From contig OY755180.1 of the NCBI GenBank assembly GCA_963576735.1, forward strand, positions 16,706,678 through 16,770,677: 64,000 nucleotides of DNA, in the 5' to 3' direction. The notes below the pieces were generated by a model. It searched no databases. It was not told the origin of the DNA and saw nothing but the letters and a program-made list of their open reading frames with translations. Origin of the DNA: Bedellia somnulentella. Lineage: Eukaryota > Arthropoda > Insecta > Lepidoptera > Bedelliidae. The translations under genes and the position numbers were made by a program. Of this stretch, positions 43,891-55,265 are shown piece after piece. The stretch's first letter is position 1. Each line of letters begins with the position of its first letter.

Positions 43891-44050
43891 GTTCTTACGG
43901 CCATAATTCGCAGAAAGGGGTTGCTAGATCTTTAGAATCAGAGCAGGCACTTTTGATAATTGGATGAGAAAAGGGTTGAGAATATAAGAATGGTTGTGAA
44001 GGATCTAAACTTCAGCCGCATCGCCCAACAATTAATTAAAAAGTCCCACA
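43891..44050 (-). repeat. SINE-A, old copy, head-truncated
   Basis: cttacggccataattcgcag to cgcccaacaattaattaa. Confidence 0.7.
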
Positions 44051-44077
44051 GTCTTCGAATAAATGCTTCATTCATTC

Positions 44078-44092
44078 ATTCATTCATTCACA
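44078..44092 (+). repeat. microsatellite (TTCA)n
   Basis: About five ATTC/TTCA units adjoining a SINE-A relic. Confidence 0.7.
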
Positions 44093-44196
44093 ATAGGTAC
44101 CCTGAGTTGCGGCTTACCGCGGTAAGATATGAGTTTGTGCATATTCATCGCAGTATTAATGATATGTACTTACGAACCAATTCAATAAACTAAATG

Positions 44197-44443
44197 TATA
44201 CATACATATACTCACGGCTATAAATCCCTATATACTTAGAATAAGAAATTTCTCAGCCACTTTTGGAAGATTTGTGGGGATAAGTTAGTAAAACTAAAGG
44301 TTTTTCATGATGGGTCTCCATCTCCAACCACTTCGCCCAAAAAATGCCTTAAAAAGGCCCGTTACCTTTAGCCGCCTCTTACGAACACTCACGGGAAGAA
44401 ATGGGGGTAGTGCTTTTCTAAGCCGACACTGACACTTCACAGC
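44197..44443 (-). repeat. SINE-A, full length, diverged
   Basis: tactcacggctataaatccc with the hairpin's second half lost; box region duplicated (gtctccatctccaacc). AAACTAAA borders both sides. Confidence 0.88.
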
Positions 44444-44637
44444 TAAAATTAAAACTAAACAGTATTTACTCATAATCATAGTAAGTAACGATATAAATCA
44501 TAATCCAAATATTTCAAGGTCAAAGAGTTATTTATAAGAGAGTTACACAACATTTGCTAACACTCCAACTCTTACTAGGCAACCAAAATAGGTGTGACAA
44601 ACGTACCATCTCTACATACACCTGTGTGTTGATTTTG

Positions 44638-44795
44638 ATAGTGTCGGCTTAATATATCACTAACCCGTTTGTTCCGGCGGGTGTCATATGAAGCGACATA
44701 AGAGTTTTGGGGTCTTGTAATTGTTTGAGAGATTCATTTTACATCCTTACGGCAAGTAACGTTCTAAGGTGGCTGAAAATTCTTTTATTTTTTTA
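44638..44795 (+). repeat. SINE-A, 3'-truncated old copy
   Basis: tagtgtcggcttaatatatc to ctaaggtggctgaaaattct. Confidence 0.7.
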
Positions 44796-47700
44796 CATTG
44801 ACTACATCTTTTTGTATTTATAGTTTTCATACCATTTTTTGCTCACAAGACGCAGGTCTTTGTTTTGATTCACAAATTCAGTTTTATTCCAGTTATTCTT
44901 TTCCTAATCCTCATAGTACGTACTAGGTTTTATCTAAGTCTATTATAAGATTTAAAGTTATTACTTCAGTATATTAATTTGGGGTAAAATTAGTCAACAA
45001 CACTAAAAGTTGAATTTTTGATCTATGCTCATCATTTTGAGCATCTAATCAATATTTGATTAAATTACAATATTTGGTCAATTCAGAAATTTTGGCAACT
45101 TCGTACTTAATTCCGGTTTCATTAATTCTTAATTGTGAAATCGGCCGTAAGGGCAGAAAATGAGAGATAACAAGATAGATAAGGCAGATGTCGATGAATG
45201 ATACCTTTACTTCATAGAAATATAATTACTATATTTCTATGCTTTACTTGCTTTACCATCTTGAAGTCGCAAATGTTTGAAAACTACGTATAAGAAGAAT
45301 AAAAGATCTGTTTTGATAATATTTTTAAAACCGATCACTTTTTGCTTACTAACAAAAATGCTCTAGTTTTAAAGAAGCTATTTCTCTAAGAATATCTTTT
45401 TGTATATGGTTTTTAATTTACTTTTAGCTCATGTATATAATCAGTAGGTATATATATACCTACTTATTAACAAAGACTTTTTTTTATTGCATATGTTTTT
45501 GGTACAGCTAAATGGTATAGATTTTTTTTATGCCTGGTAGTAATAATAGGCTTCTATAGGTCAACGGTTCAGTACTGCGCTATACTAATTCCATGCAATA
45601 CCAATTCGGCAGTCCTACCCTACTTCGGCGTACAGGAGTTGTCTGCCACTCCAGAACCTTAATTTTTGTGTTCTATTTTTACTACTGTATAGTTTTTTCT
45701 TTTTTTTTTGACTAGAAAGTCAACATTGGAATATTTCAGCTGCAAAGAGTAAATAATGAATCACTTCAATTATGTAAGGCAGTGTTTTGTAACCTATGTT
45801 GAGGCATGAATCACTGGGGTTTGTAAGTGCCGCCATGTTATCTTACAGGTTGAAAATAAAATAAAATTTATGATCGAAAGATGTGTTTCTTTGCTAAGGT
45901 GTTAGGGGGTCCTTGAAATTAAATTAGATTTTCGAGAGGTCCGCGAACTTTAATGTTAAGGAAGGCTCATGTAAGAAATGCAAGTTGGTTACAAACGGCA
46001 CAGAAAAGGCAAATCCACGGAGTGAGCAAAAGTAAGTAGTGATCTCTAAAATAAGGAGGAAAAAAGGGAATGAGACTCAAAATAACAAAAATAAATACTC
46101 CCATTTCAAGACTCCAGAAACAATCAAACGTTTTACATTACCCCCTATAAAAAACAAAAAGCGCGGCAAAAACCAGAAAGTCAGGCATCAGTAATAAAAT
46201 AAAAGTGCATAAAAAAGAAAAAACAAAAATCCATGGAGCGAAACGCGAATTCATCCGTCCGGTCAGACGTGACTTTGTACCGACGGAACGTAGTGCGCAT
46301 GTCAGCGGAACAAGGAAATGCGCGCTGCATTCCTAGCGGTCAACGCACGCGCCACGAAGATTCCATAGGACTTGTATGAAATTAAAAGTTTTTAGTAAAC
46401 ATTTGATCATCGGTTGGATTTAGAATTATGTTTAGATAGATAGAGTTTAGTTGAAAGCGGCTCTTTGGGTTCTTTCGCTCTTAGATCTAGTGGGTATAAC
46501 ACGCCTTGGTAGAAATGGAACGGTAGCAAAACAAATTCATGGATTGTGCCAATCTCTTTGGACGTTTGTATTTATGTAATTAATAAATTATACAAGTGAC
46601 TTGTAAGTTATCTTCAGGAGACAAACAAAGAAATAAGTAAAATTAGGTACACCAACACTCTAGCTAATCACCTATGTCCCATATGTCATTATTTTAGATC
46701 GATACTTCAGAAAAACATTAATATCTCCATGGCGTCTTTGACACGCTTCCCTAAAAACGGTAGAATAAACTCGCCAGGCACATTAAGGTTCAAAAGCCTT
46801 CTAGTCACATCACACTGCACATGTGAGATCCGTAATGTTGTGTCACAAAGTTATGTAAGTGTGTGTGCTTGTGGCCACATTAACATCGTTTCATCCAAAG
46901 CAGTGACCCGTGCTCCCTCTTCTATGTAGAGTTGCACCTTAAAACAGATGTTCAGTCGACGGTCAACTTTTATAATTTGTAAATTATACCTCGTTCGTCA
47001 CGGTTTGTGGCCAGTTGTGTTACACGCAATTTATATGCGTATGATTGGATTAATGTAAGGTAAACTTATAAGGCCACGCTTAGCGTGTCAGGATTCTTTC
47101 AATAACTGGTTTGAAGAGATTTAAAAGGCGGTAATGAGTCTGTAGACTTAATAAATTAGTACATATTAATGAAACCTACCAGTGGAGTTATTGAAGCCAA
47201 TGATTAAGCAGACTACGGCCAGCCCCTGTAGCATAAGGCGTCGTCATGTCCCAATAATAAACTATAATATCGCATAAATATACTGTAAACATCTATTTGG
47301 CCTAGAGTTTTGTTTTATTTCTTCATTATTTAAAGTGTTTCTTCACAATCCTATTTTCATAGTACCCAAACAAGCACAACGACAAAAAAAACACAGTCAT
47401 TTGATGTCAACATTAATAAGTATATGGAAGTTTTCTCTTTAGTGGAAATTCTTGTTTACTACGAGTACTACTACTATATCCACGTGTATACGGAATAGAA
47501 AGTAAACATGGTTCTTGCGTAATCGAGTTGTTTGATACGGCAAGTTGTATTCGCTTGGAAATCGAATCGAATACTTATTTAGTACTCGCTTTCGCCGAAA
47601 CTTGTTATAAATATCTCGGTAATTATTAGTTGATTCGAATGGTCTTTGTTCTTGGACTATTATTATTCGTTGCAAGTTTGAGCTATTATAAATGAAGTTT

Positions 47701-48561
47701 TTATTTTAGAAACTATCAGTATCTTAATAATACTCTTATCCATTCTAAAACAATGTCACTATACTACAGTCAGAGATGCTAAATCTTACTGGCAGCTCAG
47801 TGTCTACAGACACTTGAATATTCCAGTTTCAAACTGGCTTGATGTTACTGCCCCTTTCTTTTTAGGAGATAGTTTGCAGTAATTTGATAAGAATCATTTG
47901 ATCTACTGAAAATAAAGGAAACAAAAAAATAAACTTGATCAACATAAAAAATAAATGACCAGTTATAAACAATTACCATCGATTTTGAAAAAAAAACCAA
48001 ATTTCCTAGTTATATAAAAGTAGAACTCTGTGCAAGCTGCAATTTTATCTCACTCCAAATTAACCTCGCAAACAGTACTATACAGGGTTTAGTGGTCATT
48101 CATTTACCTTCATATGCCACTTTTTCGTGATAGTTCTAAACGAAAAGACCTCATAAATACCGCAGGTGCATAAATACTGCTGTCATAAATAATTCATCAG
48201 CTCGTCATGATACGCATGGAGCAACTAACGGTTTATCATGTATAATGCATGTATCATGATCACTCGTTGCACTTGGCATTGCTTATAATCTAATCAATTA
48301 GAAATTAAGTACTTTAAACACATGCAATTTTTAAGGTGCATAGTTTATAAGAGTAGTGCGCTAAAAGGCTTATCTCAAAAAGTTTTTGGACTGGCTCAGT
48401 TGACAAACGTAATATGTATGCTTCGTTTGTAAACATATCTGATTAAAAAGTTTGGATAATCAGTACCTACAGGTATCTGTGATTTCCAAATTGATTATGT
48501 TAGAAATAAAAAAAATAGTAGTTTAAGTACTTTTTAGAAAATTTTACTTATATTTGTAGAC
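44796..48561. other. 3.8 kb of mostly unique DNA
   Basis: No SINE-A, SINE-B or LINE piece was recognised, which is unusual for this window. Contains a possible unknown repeat at 45530-45660 (ccatgcaataccaattcggc). A CpG-rich block at 46240-46380 is listed separately. Confidence 0.45.
46240..46380. other. CpG-rich block, possible 5' exon or promoter
   Basis: Dense CpG (gtccggtcagacgtgac, gcacgcgccacgaag) in AT-rich surroundings and in the longest repeat-poor stretch. It lies upstream of KDM3 on the minus strand and could be its promoter or 5' exon. No frame resembling the KDM3 N-terminus was found there, so this is only a position-based suggestion. Confidence 0.25.
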
Positions 48562-48680
48562 GATTGATGAATGTAAATAAAGCTCGAGAAATTTTCATGG
48601 ATCGTGCAAAGTGGCGATGAATAGTCTCTACCCACCCCAATGGGAACTAATGGCGTCAATATATGTATGTACGTACATAA
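48562..48680 (+). repeat. RTE-like LINE 3' end
   Basis: gattgatgaatgtaaataaa, then ccaccccaatgggaactaat, gcgtcaatatatgtatgtac. Confidence 0.8.
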
Positions 48681-50307
48681 ATATAAAAAAACCAATAAGT
48701 ACTTTTACAAGTAATTAGATTAAGCCATCGTACATTCTACAATGAGAAAATCCAATCATAAGTAACAATGCAACAATGACATTGATTTACATAGAACTTT
48801 CTCTGTTTAATAATTACCCTACACTTTATAGGGAAATTAAGATAAGAAAAAGTTATATTGGAATGTATAATAGCTATAATAAAACGTTGCCTTGATAAAC
48901 ATGTAAATTAGATTTTATTGTTTAAATTTAAAAATGATATAAGACTGTTATGTTCAAGTCTTGTCCATAACATGTATTAAATTCTACTCTCGAATATGTG
49001 TAATAATATGGGTAATATGTGTGACGGAAATGACCTTAAATTATTCCAGAACAACTCATGGAATAATAATAAATATTATTTCAAACAATAAAAAATAATA
49101 AGGGCTTCTAAAACTTTAATTTTCTCTACTATTTAAAAAAAACGACTACTTCTAGAGCATTAATTACAATTATTTCAGTCGGTAAATCAAGAGTTACTTG
49201 CTACAGCCCAAATATTACCCAAAAATACTTTAAAATCTGGTTGAATTACTCTAAAATTTATTTTTGAATATTCTGATAATCAACTCTTCAATTTCTACGT
49301 TCCTTTAAAATATTCAAGACAAAACACAGCAATTCGTCAATTAGAATGGTTCCCTTCTCCCTTTCCCTTTGAAATCTGACGGCCTATTTCATCTCTACGG
49401 CTCGATCTGACCTAGTTTCTTCCGATGGAAAATCTTGGGCACTTTGTTTTCACACGTATTTATACTGATACATATATATACTTTGTACACCCTATTGGTG
49501 TGTATTGAGTGTCCCTTGAGAATACAGACCTTATGCTAAAAGCAGGTATCATACTTTTGAAACCCTAATAATTTAGTCGATTGCAATTATGATATCTGGA
49601 CTCGTCTTTAATGATTTATGGCTAATAGTTTAAAGTATAAATATCATAAGATGATTTCATCTGAGCATGGCTATTATCAATAAAACGTATTTTCAATAAA
49701 CGGAACAACAAAAAAGATGGTGGAATTTTAGGTTAAGTTCCGCACAACTTTCTTTCTATTTCTTTATTTCTTGGATCCGAAAACGCGGGAAAAGTAAGAA
49801 AAAAGAAAAGTGGAATACGCAACGAAATTCCAAGGAAATATTTCAACTTGTATTATGTACTCCACGTGCAATTAAAACATAATGTGACGAAGCAAACGAC
49901 CTTGAAAAGAGTATGTCGGTTTTTAAGACGCATTTAAAACCGGTGCGTGTATCCGTTTATAGCTGGTAGGTAAAGCAAAAAAACTCTTTACACAAATAAG
50001 CTATTTTTCGTATACATGTGTTTATTCTTAATACCATAGAACTCTTGCATAAGCTTCCGGGTGGTTACGCGAGTTCCTAATTCTAGGCTTATCCATCTCT
50101 TCCTGTATGTGTTGTGATGTGAGAAAGAGTTGTTTTTAAAGGGACTTTATGGGTGGATACATTAATACCAAAGATCCTTAACCTGTATTTTTTTTCAAGG
50201 TTGGCGGTTTGTTATGATTACAGTTACGAGAACAAGTATAATAGATCGGCAAGCAATTTTCAAAACAATTAGTATGATGGTAGCCGATATCAAAATTAAA
50301 GTACTAT
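48681..50307. other. unassigned AT-rich DNA
   Basis: 1.6 kb with no exon or repeat that I could recognise. Confidence 0.4.
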
Positions 50308-50443
50308 CACCCGATTTCTGAATTGAGTATTCCAGCATACAACAACTTAAGTATCGTTCTGTCGCTGAAATCTTAACAACTGAATGAGACAAAACGATAC
50401 TTAAGTCGTTCTCAGCTTGAATAATCAATTCAGAAATCAGGCG
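50308..50443 (+). mobile_element. hairpin MITE, family M1, copy 3
   Basis: CACCCGATTTCTGAATTGAG against its partner in the right arm. 3-bp duplication TAT. Here it is not inside a SINE. Confidence 0.88.
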
Positions 50444-50867
50444 TATGACTGATGAAAAGCTACATAGAATAATTCATTGCAAGAACTACAACTTCGATTG
50501 ATAAGCAAAAGTCTGCATGTCTACAATGTCTGAAATGTTCCGAAAGTAGAGGTCGATGGCCCTCAGTCGTCGGCGAATCCAAATTCTTTGTCGCAATCTA
50601 ACAAGGCCATTGCGATCTCTCTTACGTTTCAATCAAATTCAATAGACACAAAATTATGAATGCTGTCTGCTAGGCGCTGGCTGAGACAAGAGACTCTTTG
50701 ATGTCTTAATTTTGGATTCATCAATTCCGAATATTCAAATATTAGATGGGAACAAAATATTTGACAAGTCGAAGCTTTAAGAGCAAAATACAACATACCT
50801 ACCTGAAACACTTTTTACAGACCCACCAATGAAATACAACAAAAAAATACATACGTAGATACAGATA

Positions 50868-50892
50868 CACGCCACTAGTTCTCATTGGGTAG
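50868..50892 (-). repeat. RTE-like LINE 3' end fragment
   Basis: acgccactagttctcattgg only. Confidence 0.5.
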
Positions 50893-50914
50893 TTTATTTA
50901 TTATTTATTTATTT

Positions 50915-51160
50915 GCCGTGTAGTGCCGGCTTAGAATGTCGCTACTCCTTTCTACCCACGGGTGTCGTAAGAGGCGACTAAGGGTATTGGGGCTTTTAAT
51001 TGGATTTTTGGGCGATGCGTTTGGAGACCCATCACCAAAAACCTTTATTTTTACCATCTTTTCCCCACTGAACTTCTCAAAGTGGCTGAGGAATTTATAA
51101 TTCTTTAGCTCTGGCTACCTCTTCTAGGGAAATATAGCCGTGAGTATATGTATGTATGTA
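50915..51160 (+). repeat. SINE-A, full length
   Basis: gccgtgtagtgccggctt, cacgggtgtcgtaagagg, hairpin cctcttctaggga. Mixes subfamily iii head features with a subfamily i tail. Confidence 0.92.
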
Positions 51161-51521
51161 CAAAGGGAATAGAAAAGGATATGATCATTTAAGAACCAGC
51201 GCCATTTAAGTCGATTAAGACCAGTTATGGTTACGTAATGAACTGACATAATTCTTAGAATTACGCTTAAGCTTGTTAAGGTCTTAAGTGCATTATACGT
51301 GAGTACCTACAACAAAGCCAGGACTAGCGCTTGAGAATGTTATATATCAGGTTTGTATCTATGGTATATTTAATGAAAACTATGTTGATATGATTACATT
51401 AGTTAGTAACGTGACTGAAAATCAGTGTTGTGAGCATTTACTCACAACGATAATGCTGAGTCAGCCGCCAATTTATTGCTACGCAGGGTATGGCTTGTGA
51501 CAATAACTTTTAATGTCAACT

Positions 51522-51646
51522 ACATACATACATACATATACTCACGGCTATAAATCCCTAGAAGGGGTAGCCAGAGCTTTGGAATGATAAATTCCTCAGC
51601 CACTTTTGGAAGTTGATTGGGGAAAAGATGATAATAATAAACGTTA
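51522..51646 (-). repeat. SINE-A, head-truncated
   Basis: (ATAC)n tail, ccctagaaggggtagcc, body to gataataataaacgtt. Confidence 0.88.
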
Positions 51647-51659
51647 TAAATACGATATA

Positions 51660-51795
51660 AATGTTAACTCTTGTTTTTAAAATCTTGTTATTTATATTTT
51701 TGTTTTTTTTTGTTTAGTTTCGTTTTTAATGTTTTTAGTTATTTTGTTTACTGTGTAGCAATGAATAAATGTGTTTCTTATCTTTTTTTTAACGT
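51660..51795 (+). repeat. 3' end of a non-LTR or SINE-D-like element
   Basis: tgtgtagcaatgaataaatg and a T-rich tail. Similar to the SINE-D end at 19820-19855. Confidence 0.5.
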
Positions 51796-51931
51796 AGTGT
51801 GGGAAATCAACTATTTGAGTAGTCCTATCATACCACAAAGTACTAAATACAACTTATACAGCAGCGTTTTTATCAAGTCTGATTAACAGCCAATAAAAAA
51901 CACACAGATAAATGTATAATTAAGGACATAC

Positions 51932-51983
51932 AGCCTGAGCTTCTAAGCCAGAAACTCCTCAGCCACATTTGGAAGTTGATAGG
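51932..51983 (-). repeat. SINE-A body fragment fused to a LINE end
   Basis: agcttctaagccagaaactc to ttggaagttgatagg, then directly aggacgaccacgg of the LINE. Microhomology AGG at the join. Confidence 0.75.
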
Positions 51984-52199
51984 ACGACCACGGAGAACAC
52001 ACTTGGACCAAATTGAGAGTGTGCTCAAAAAGGCAGGCGTCCGAAGTATGAAGAATAAAAGAGCATGTATGAAAAGATTGATGGATGTAAACGAAGCTAG
52101 AGAGGTTTGTCAGGATCGTACGAAGTGGCGATCAATAGTCTCTGCCTACCCCAATGAGAACTAATGGCGTGAGTATATGTATTTATGTATGTATGTCAT
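51984..52199 (+). pseudogene. RTE-like LINE ORF2 C-terminus and 3' end
   Basis: Encodes GRPRRTHLDQIESVL, KKAGVRSMKNKRACM, REVCQDRTKWRSIV and SAYPNEN, then a stop, hairpin ctaccccaatgagaacta, gcgtgagtatatg and tail. Same C-terminal block as 31553-31801 and very similar to it, so both are fairly young. The upstream ORF2 is missing, replaced by a SINE-A fragment in opposite orientation. Confidence 0.85.
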
Positions 52200-52211
52200 G
52201 ATATTAATGCT

Positions 52212-52282
52212 GCACTCAAAAGGATTCAAACCCCCAACCTCCGGAACCAGAATCTAGTCACCACTTGGCTACGGATGTCGTC
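52212..52282 (-). repeat. SINE-C, tRNA-like head
   Basis: ggattcaaacccccaacctc (B-box complement) to cttggctacggatgtcgtc. Confidence 0.7.
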
Positions 52283-52367
52283 ATTTCAATCAAATATTTA
52301 ATCAATAGTTGGAGTTGCTAATGCTTTTCTATGCCGACACAAACTACCAGTTTTAATATCTAACATA

Positions 52368-52734
52368 ACATACACATAAACGTTCACGCCGAATATCCCC
52401 GAAGGGGTTGGCAGAGGTACTAATACTTCTGAACATCACGTGACTTTGTCACCTGGTGTTCAGAGTACCCACGTTTTGCATGGACAGTGTACTCACATGA
52501 TAGGGAGCAGGCCTATCGCCGTTTTGTACGAATACACTGTCACATGGCTAAGTACAACTCAGTCATGTGGGTTTCCTCACGATGTTTTCCGTCACCGTTA
52601 ACAACCATGATAAATTAACCACACATATGGCTTTAGAAACGAAAAATTGGTGTAGGCCCGACCCGTGATTTGAACACTAGTCGCTTGCACGTTAACCGGT
52701 GTTCTACCCATTGAGCTATCACGTCGTTTTTTAT
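52368..52734 (-). repeat. SINE-B, full length
   Basis: 11-bp duplication TATCTAACATA at 52357-52367 and 52735-52745. Tail, hairpin and tRNA head (gagctatcacgtcg) are all present. Confidence 0.93.
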
Positions 52735-52965
52735 TATCTAACATATCAGGTATTTAAACTACTAAGGTATGATACGCGTTGTTTACAATCTATCACCATA
52801 GTGATTAATACTAGGTATTTTACAACATAGGAACACTAACCTTGGCAGTGGCTATAACGTCATTCTAAACTATGATTTTATTGCTACTGTAAGTTATGTC
52901 ATTTAATATTAGTCACCAGGCAAATATTATTCAGATTGGAAATATTGTAAATATTTATATATTGA

Positions 52966-53212
52966 ATTTGCTGTGTAGTGTCGGCATAGAATAGCACTAC
53001 CCCTTTTCTTCCGGTGGGTGTAAGTAAGAGGAGACTAACGGTATAGGGGCTTTTTAAGAGATTTTTGGGCGATGCGGTTGGAGACCCATCACCAACAACC
53101 TTTATTTTACCATTTTTTCCCCACGCAACTTCCAAAAGTGGCTGAGGAATTTCTAATTCGTTAGCTCTGGCTACCCCTTCTAGGGATTTATAGCCGTGAG
53201 TATATGTATGTA
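52966..53212 (+). repeat. SINE-A, full length, subfamily i
   Basis: TGTAAATATT on both sides (52946-52955, 53213-53222). Hairpin ccccttctaggga intact, so it is a good model for the family 3' end. Confidence 0.93.
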
Positions 53213-53339
53213 TGTAAATATTGTCATTGCAATGAATACTTTCGAATAAATAATGATATGAATATTGTTTATACTCTTGATTTTGATGCCTTCAAGTTAC
53301 GATATACTTTACTTCGGCTATAGGTCACTTAGTTGTTAA

Positions 53340-53477
53340 TACCATTTTTCCCATTGGGGTAGGCAGAGACTATCCATCGCCACTTCGTGCTAAGTGACAA
53401 AAAACTCCCTTGCTTCCCTTACATTCATTATTCTTCTCATACATGCTCTTTTATTCTTCTCACTTCGGACCCCTGCC
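53340..53477 (-). repeat. RTE-like LINE 3' end
   Basis: cccattggggtaggcagaga to ttcggacccctgccttt. Tail lost; joined to another element's 3' end. Confidence 0.75.
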
Positions 53478-53605
53478 TTTACAAATACAAATAAATACAA
53501 ATATTACAAATACAAATATTATTTATTTCAAAAAACGGTTCATACATTGTTATACAGTGGTCTCCACACTAGGCGCGTAGCCTGTATAGTGGCGGCCTAT
53601 AGTAT
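53478..53605 (-). repeat. 3' end of a non-LTR element with (ATTTGT)n tail
   Basis: On the minus strand gtatgaaccgttttttgaaa, ataaataatatttg and several ATTTGTA units. Confidence 0.5.
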
Positions 53606-53724
53606 TTGTAAGAACGCTTGGCCTATTTGTAAGAACGGTTTCTATCTAGTCTAGAAACGTTTAGCTTTATAATTTTACTTCTTTATACTAACAAAGCAAA
53701 TGTATATTGCTACAAAGTAGACAA

Positions 53725-53957
53725 ACATACATATACTCACGGCTATAATTCCCTGAACGGGGTAGCCAGAACTTTGGAATGAGGAATTCCTCAGCCACTT
53801 TTGGAAGTTGAGTCGGGAAAAAATAAATGTTTTGGTGACGGGTCTCCAACCACATCGACCAAAAATCACTTGAAAAGCCCCTATACCCTTAGTTGCCTCT
53901 TACGATCACCCACGGGTAGAAATGGGGTAATGTTATTCTAAGCCGACACTACACGGC
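53725..53957 (-). repeat. SINE-A, full length, subfamily ii
   Basis: Flanked by a 39-bp direct repeat (53686-53724 and 53958-53996) with two mismatches. Confidence 0.95.
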
Positions 53958-54697
53958 TACTAACAAAGCAAATGTATATTGATACATAGTAGACAACACT
54001 GACGATATGCAACTGAGAATGAGCCATGATAACGAATAGCATTTGAATCAACATCTAGGTCTTGTTTACAAACATATAAATGCAAGTGCATACTTACATT
54101 TATCATATTAACATAAACATTTCAAACTATTAGTACAGTCGACGACAGATTAACCTATACAGACTGACAGCTGTCAAGTCCTTATGTCAAAGTCATAAAG
54201 ATTACTACTTTGAAAATTTGTTCATATGATGTGAGTTTGATGTGTTGCCGAACATACGAGTACTTGTGGGAAGATAAGACAAATATAGTACAGTTATCAG
54301 CCGAGTCAACTGCAATATAGTCGAGACATCACTTAACAATACATTTTATCATTTTAATTGCTTGTTCATTATACAATTTGTTTGAACGAAGACTAAGTTG
54401 CTTAGTCTGCTATAGAAATCTTTGTACTTCAAGGTCAACTGTCTTCGAGGATGCATGAATATTTACCAGCAATACCAGCATGATTTCATTTAACCTACAT
54501 TTTATATTAAGTTCGATTTATTTATTGACTATTTAACCAGAGGAAACAAAAACAACAGCCGACACATAAACAGCAATATAACTTTTTATTTAATCTTCAT
54601 GTCCAAGTTCTTAAACTTAATTGACGATAATCGGAGGAGGTAAAAATTAACTAATTATAAGTATATGTAAAATAAACTTAAGTCAATAATGGATCAT

Positions 54698-54866
54698 ACA
54701 TACATATACTCACGGCTATAATTCCCAAAACGGGGTAGCCAGAGCTTTGGAATGAGAAATTCCTTAGCCACTTTTGGAAGTTGAGTGGGGAAAATGGTTA
54801 TAATAAATGTTTTTGGTGACGGGTCTCAAACCACAACGCCCAAAAATCACTTGAAAAGTCTGAAAA
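54698..54866 (-). repeat. SINE-A, 5'-truncated, subfamily ii
   Basis: 13-bp duplication AATAATGGATCAT at 54685-54697 and 54867-54879. This shows that truncated copies also carry target duplications. Confidence 0.92.
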
Positions 54867-55080
54867 AATAATGGATCATTTCTTGAAATTAATTAATAAC
54901 CTACAATAGAATGAAAGCCCCTGTTAATAGTCATATGAGGTTTAAAATTAAAATAATATAAACTTGGGACAAATACTCCTGTGTGCGTTTTTATGGCTTT
55001 GAAGGGAAAAGTGGGATAATGAAAGGAAGAGTAAACGAGCTTTACCTTCTCAGTATGGCTTGAAAAAAAAAGTCCGAAGC

Positions 55081-55190
55081 GAAAAAAATAAAAGAGCATG
55101 TGTGATAAGAATAATGAATTTGAGGGAATTGTGATCGATAATCTCTGGCTAACCCAATGGAAACAATGGTCGTGAGTATAAGTAAGTTAG
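55081..55190 (+). repeat. RTE-like LINE 3' end, decayed
   Basis: aataaaagagcatgtgtgat, then ctaacccaatggaaacaatg and cgtgagtataag. Confidence 0.7.
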
Positions 55191-55197
55191 TAGTAGG

Positions 55198-55265
55198 TTT
55201 TCACCGTTCAACTTCTAAAAGTGGCTGAGGAGTTTCTAATCCTAAGGCTAACTCCTTTAAAGCTC
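55198..55265 (+). repeat. SINE-A body fragment
   Basis: ttcaacttctaaaagtggct to aggctaactcctttaaagc. Confidence 0.6.

Noticed and set aside
46240..46380. CpG-rich block as a coding exon
   Set aside because: All frames are short or broken and none resembles KDM3. Kept only as a possible promoter.
51671..51886. 71-codon Phe-rich plus-strand frame
   Set aside because: Encoded by T-rich 3'UTR-like sequence of a non-LTR element. No membrane-protein gene is supported.
52899..53135. 78-codon minus-strand frame
   Set aside because: Antisense of a full-length SINE-A copy.
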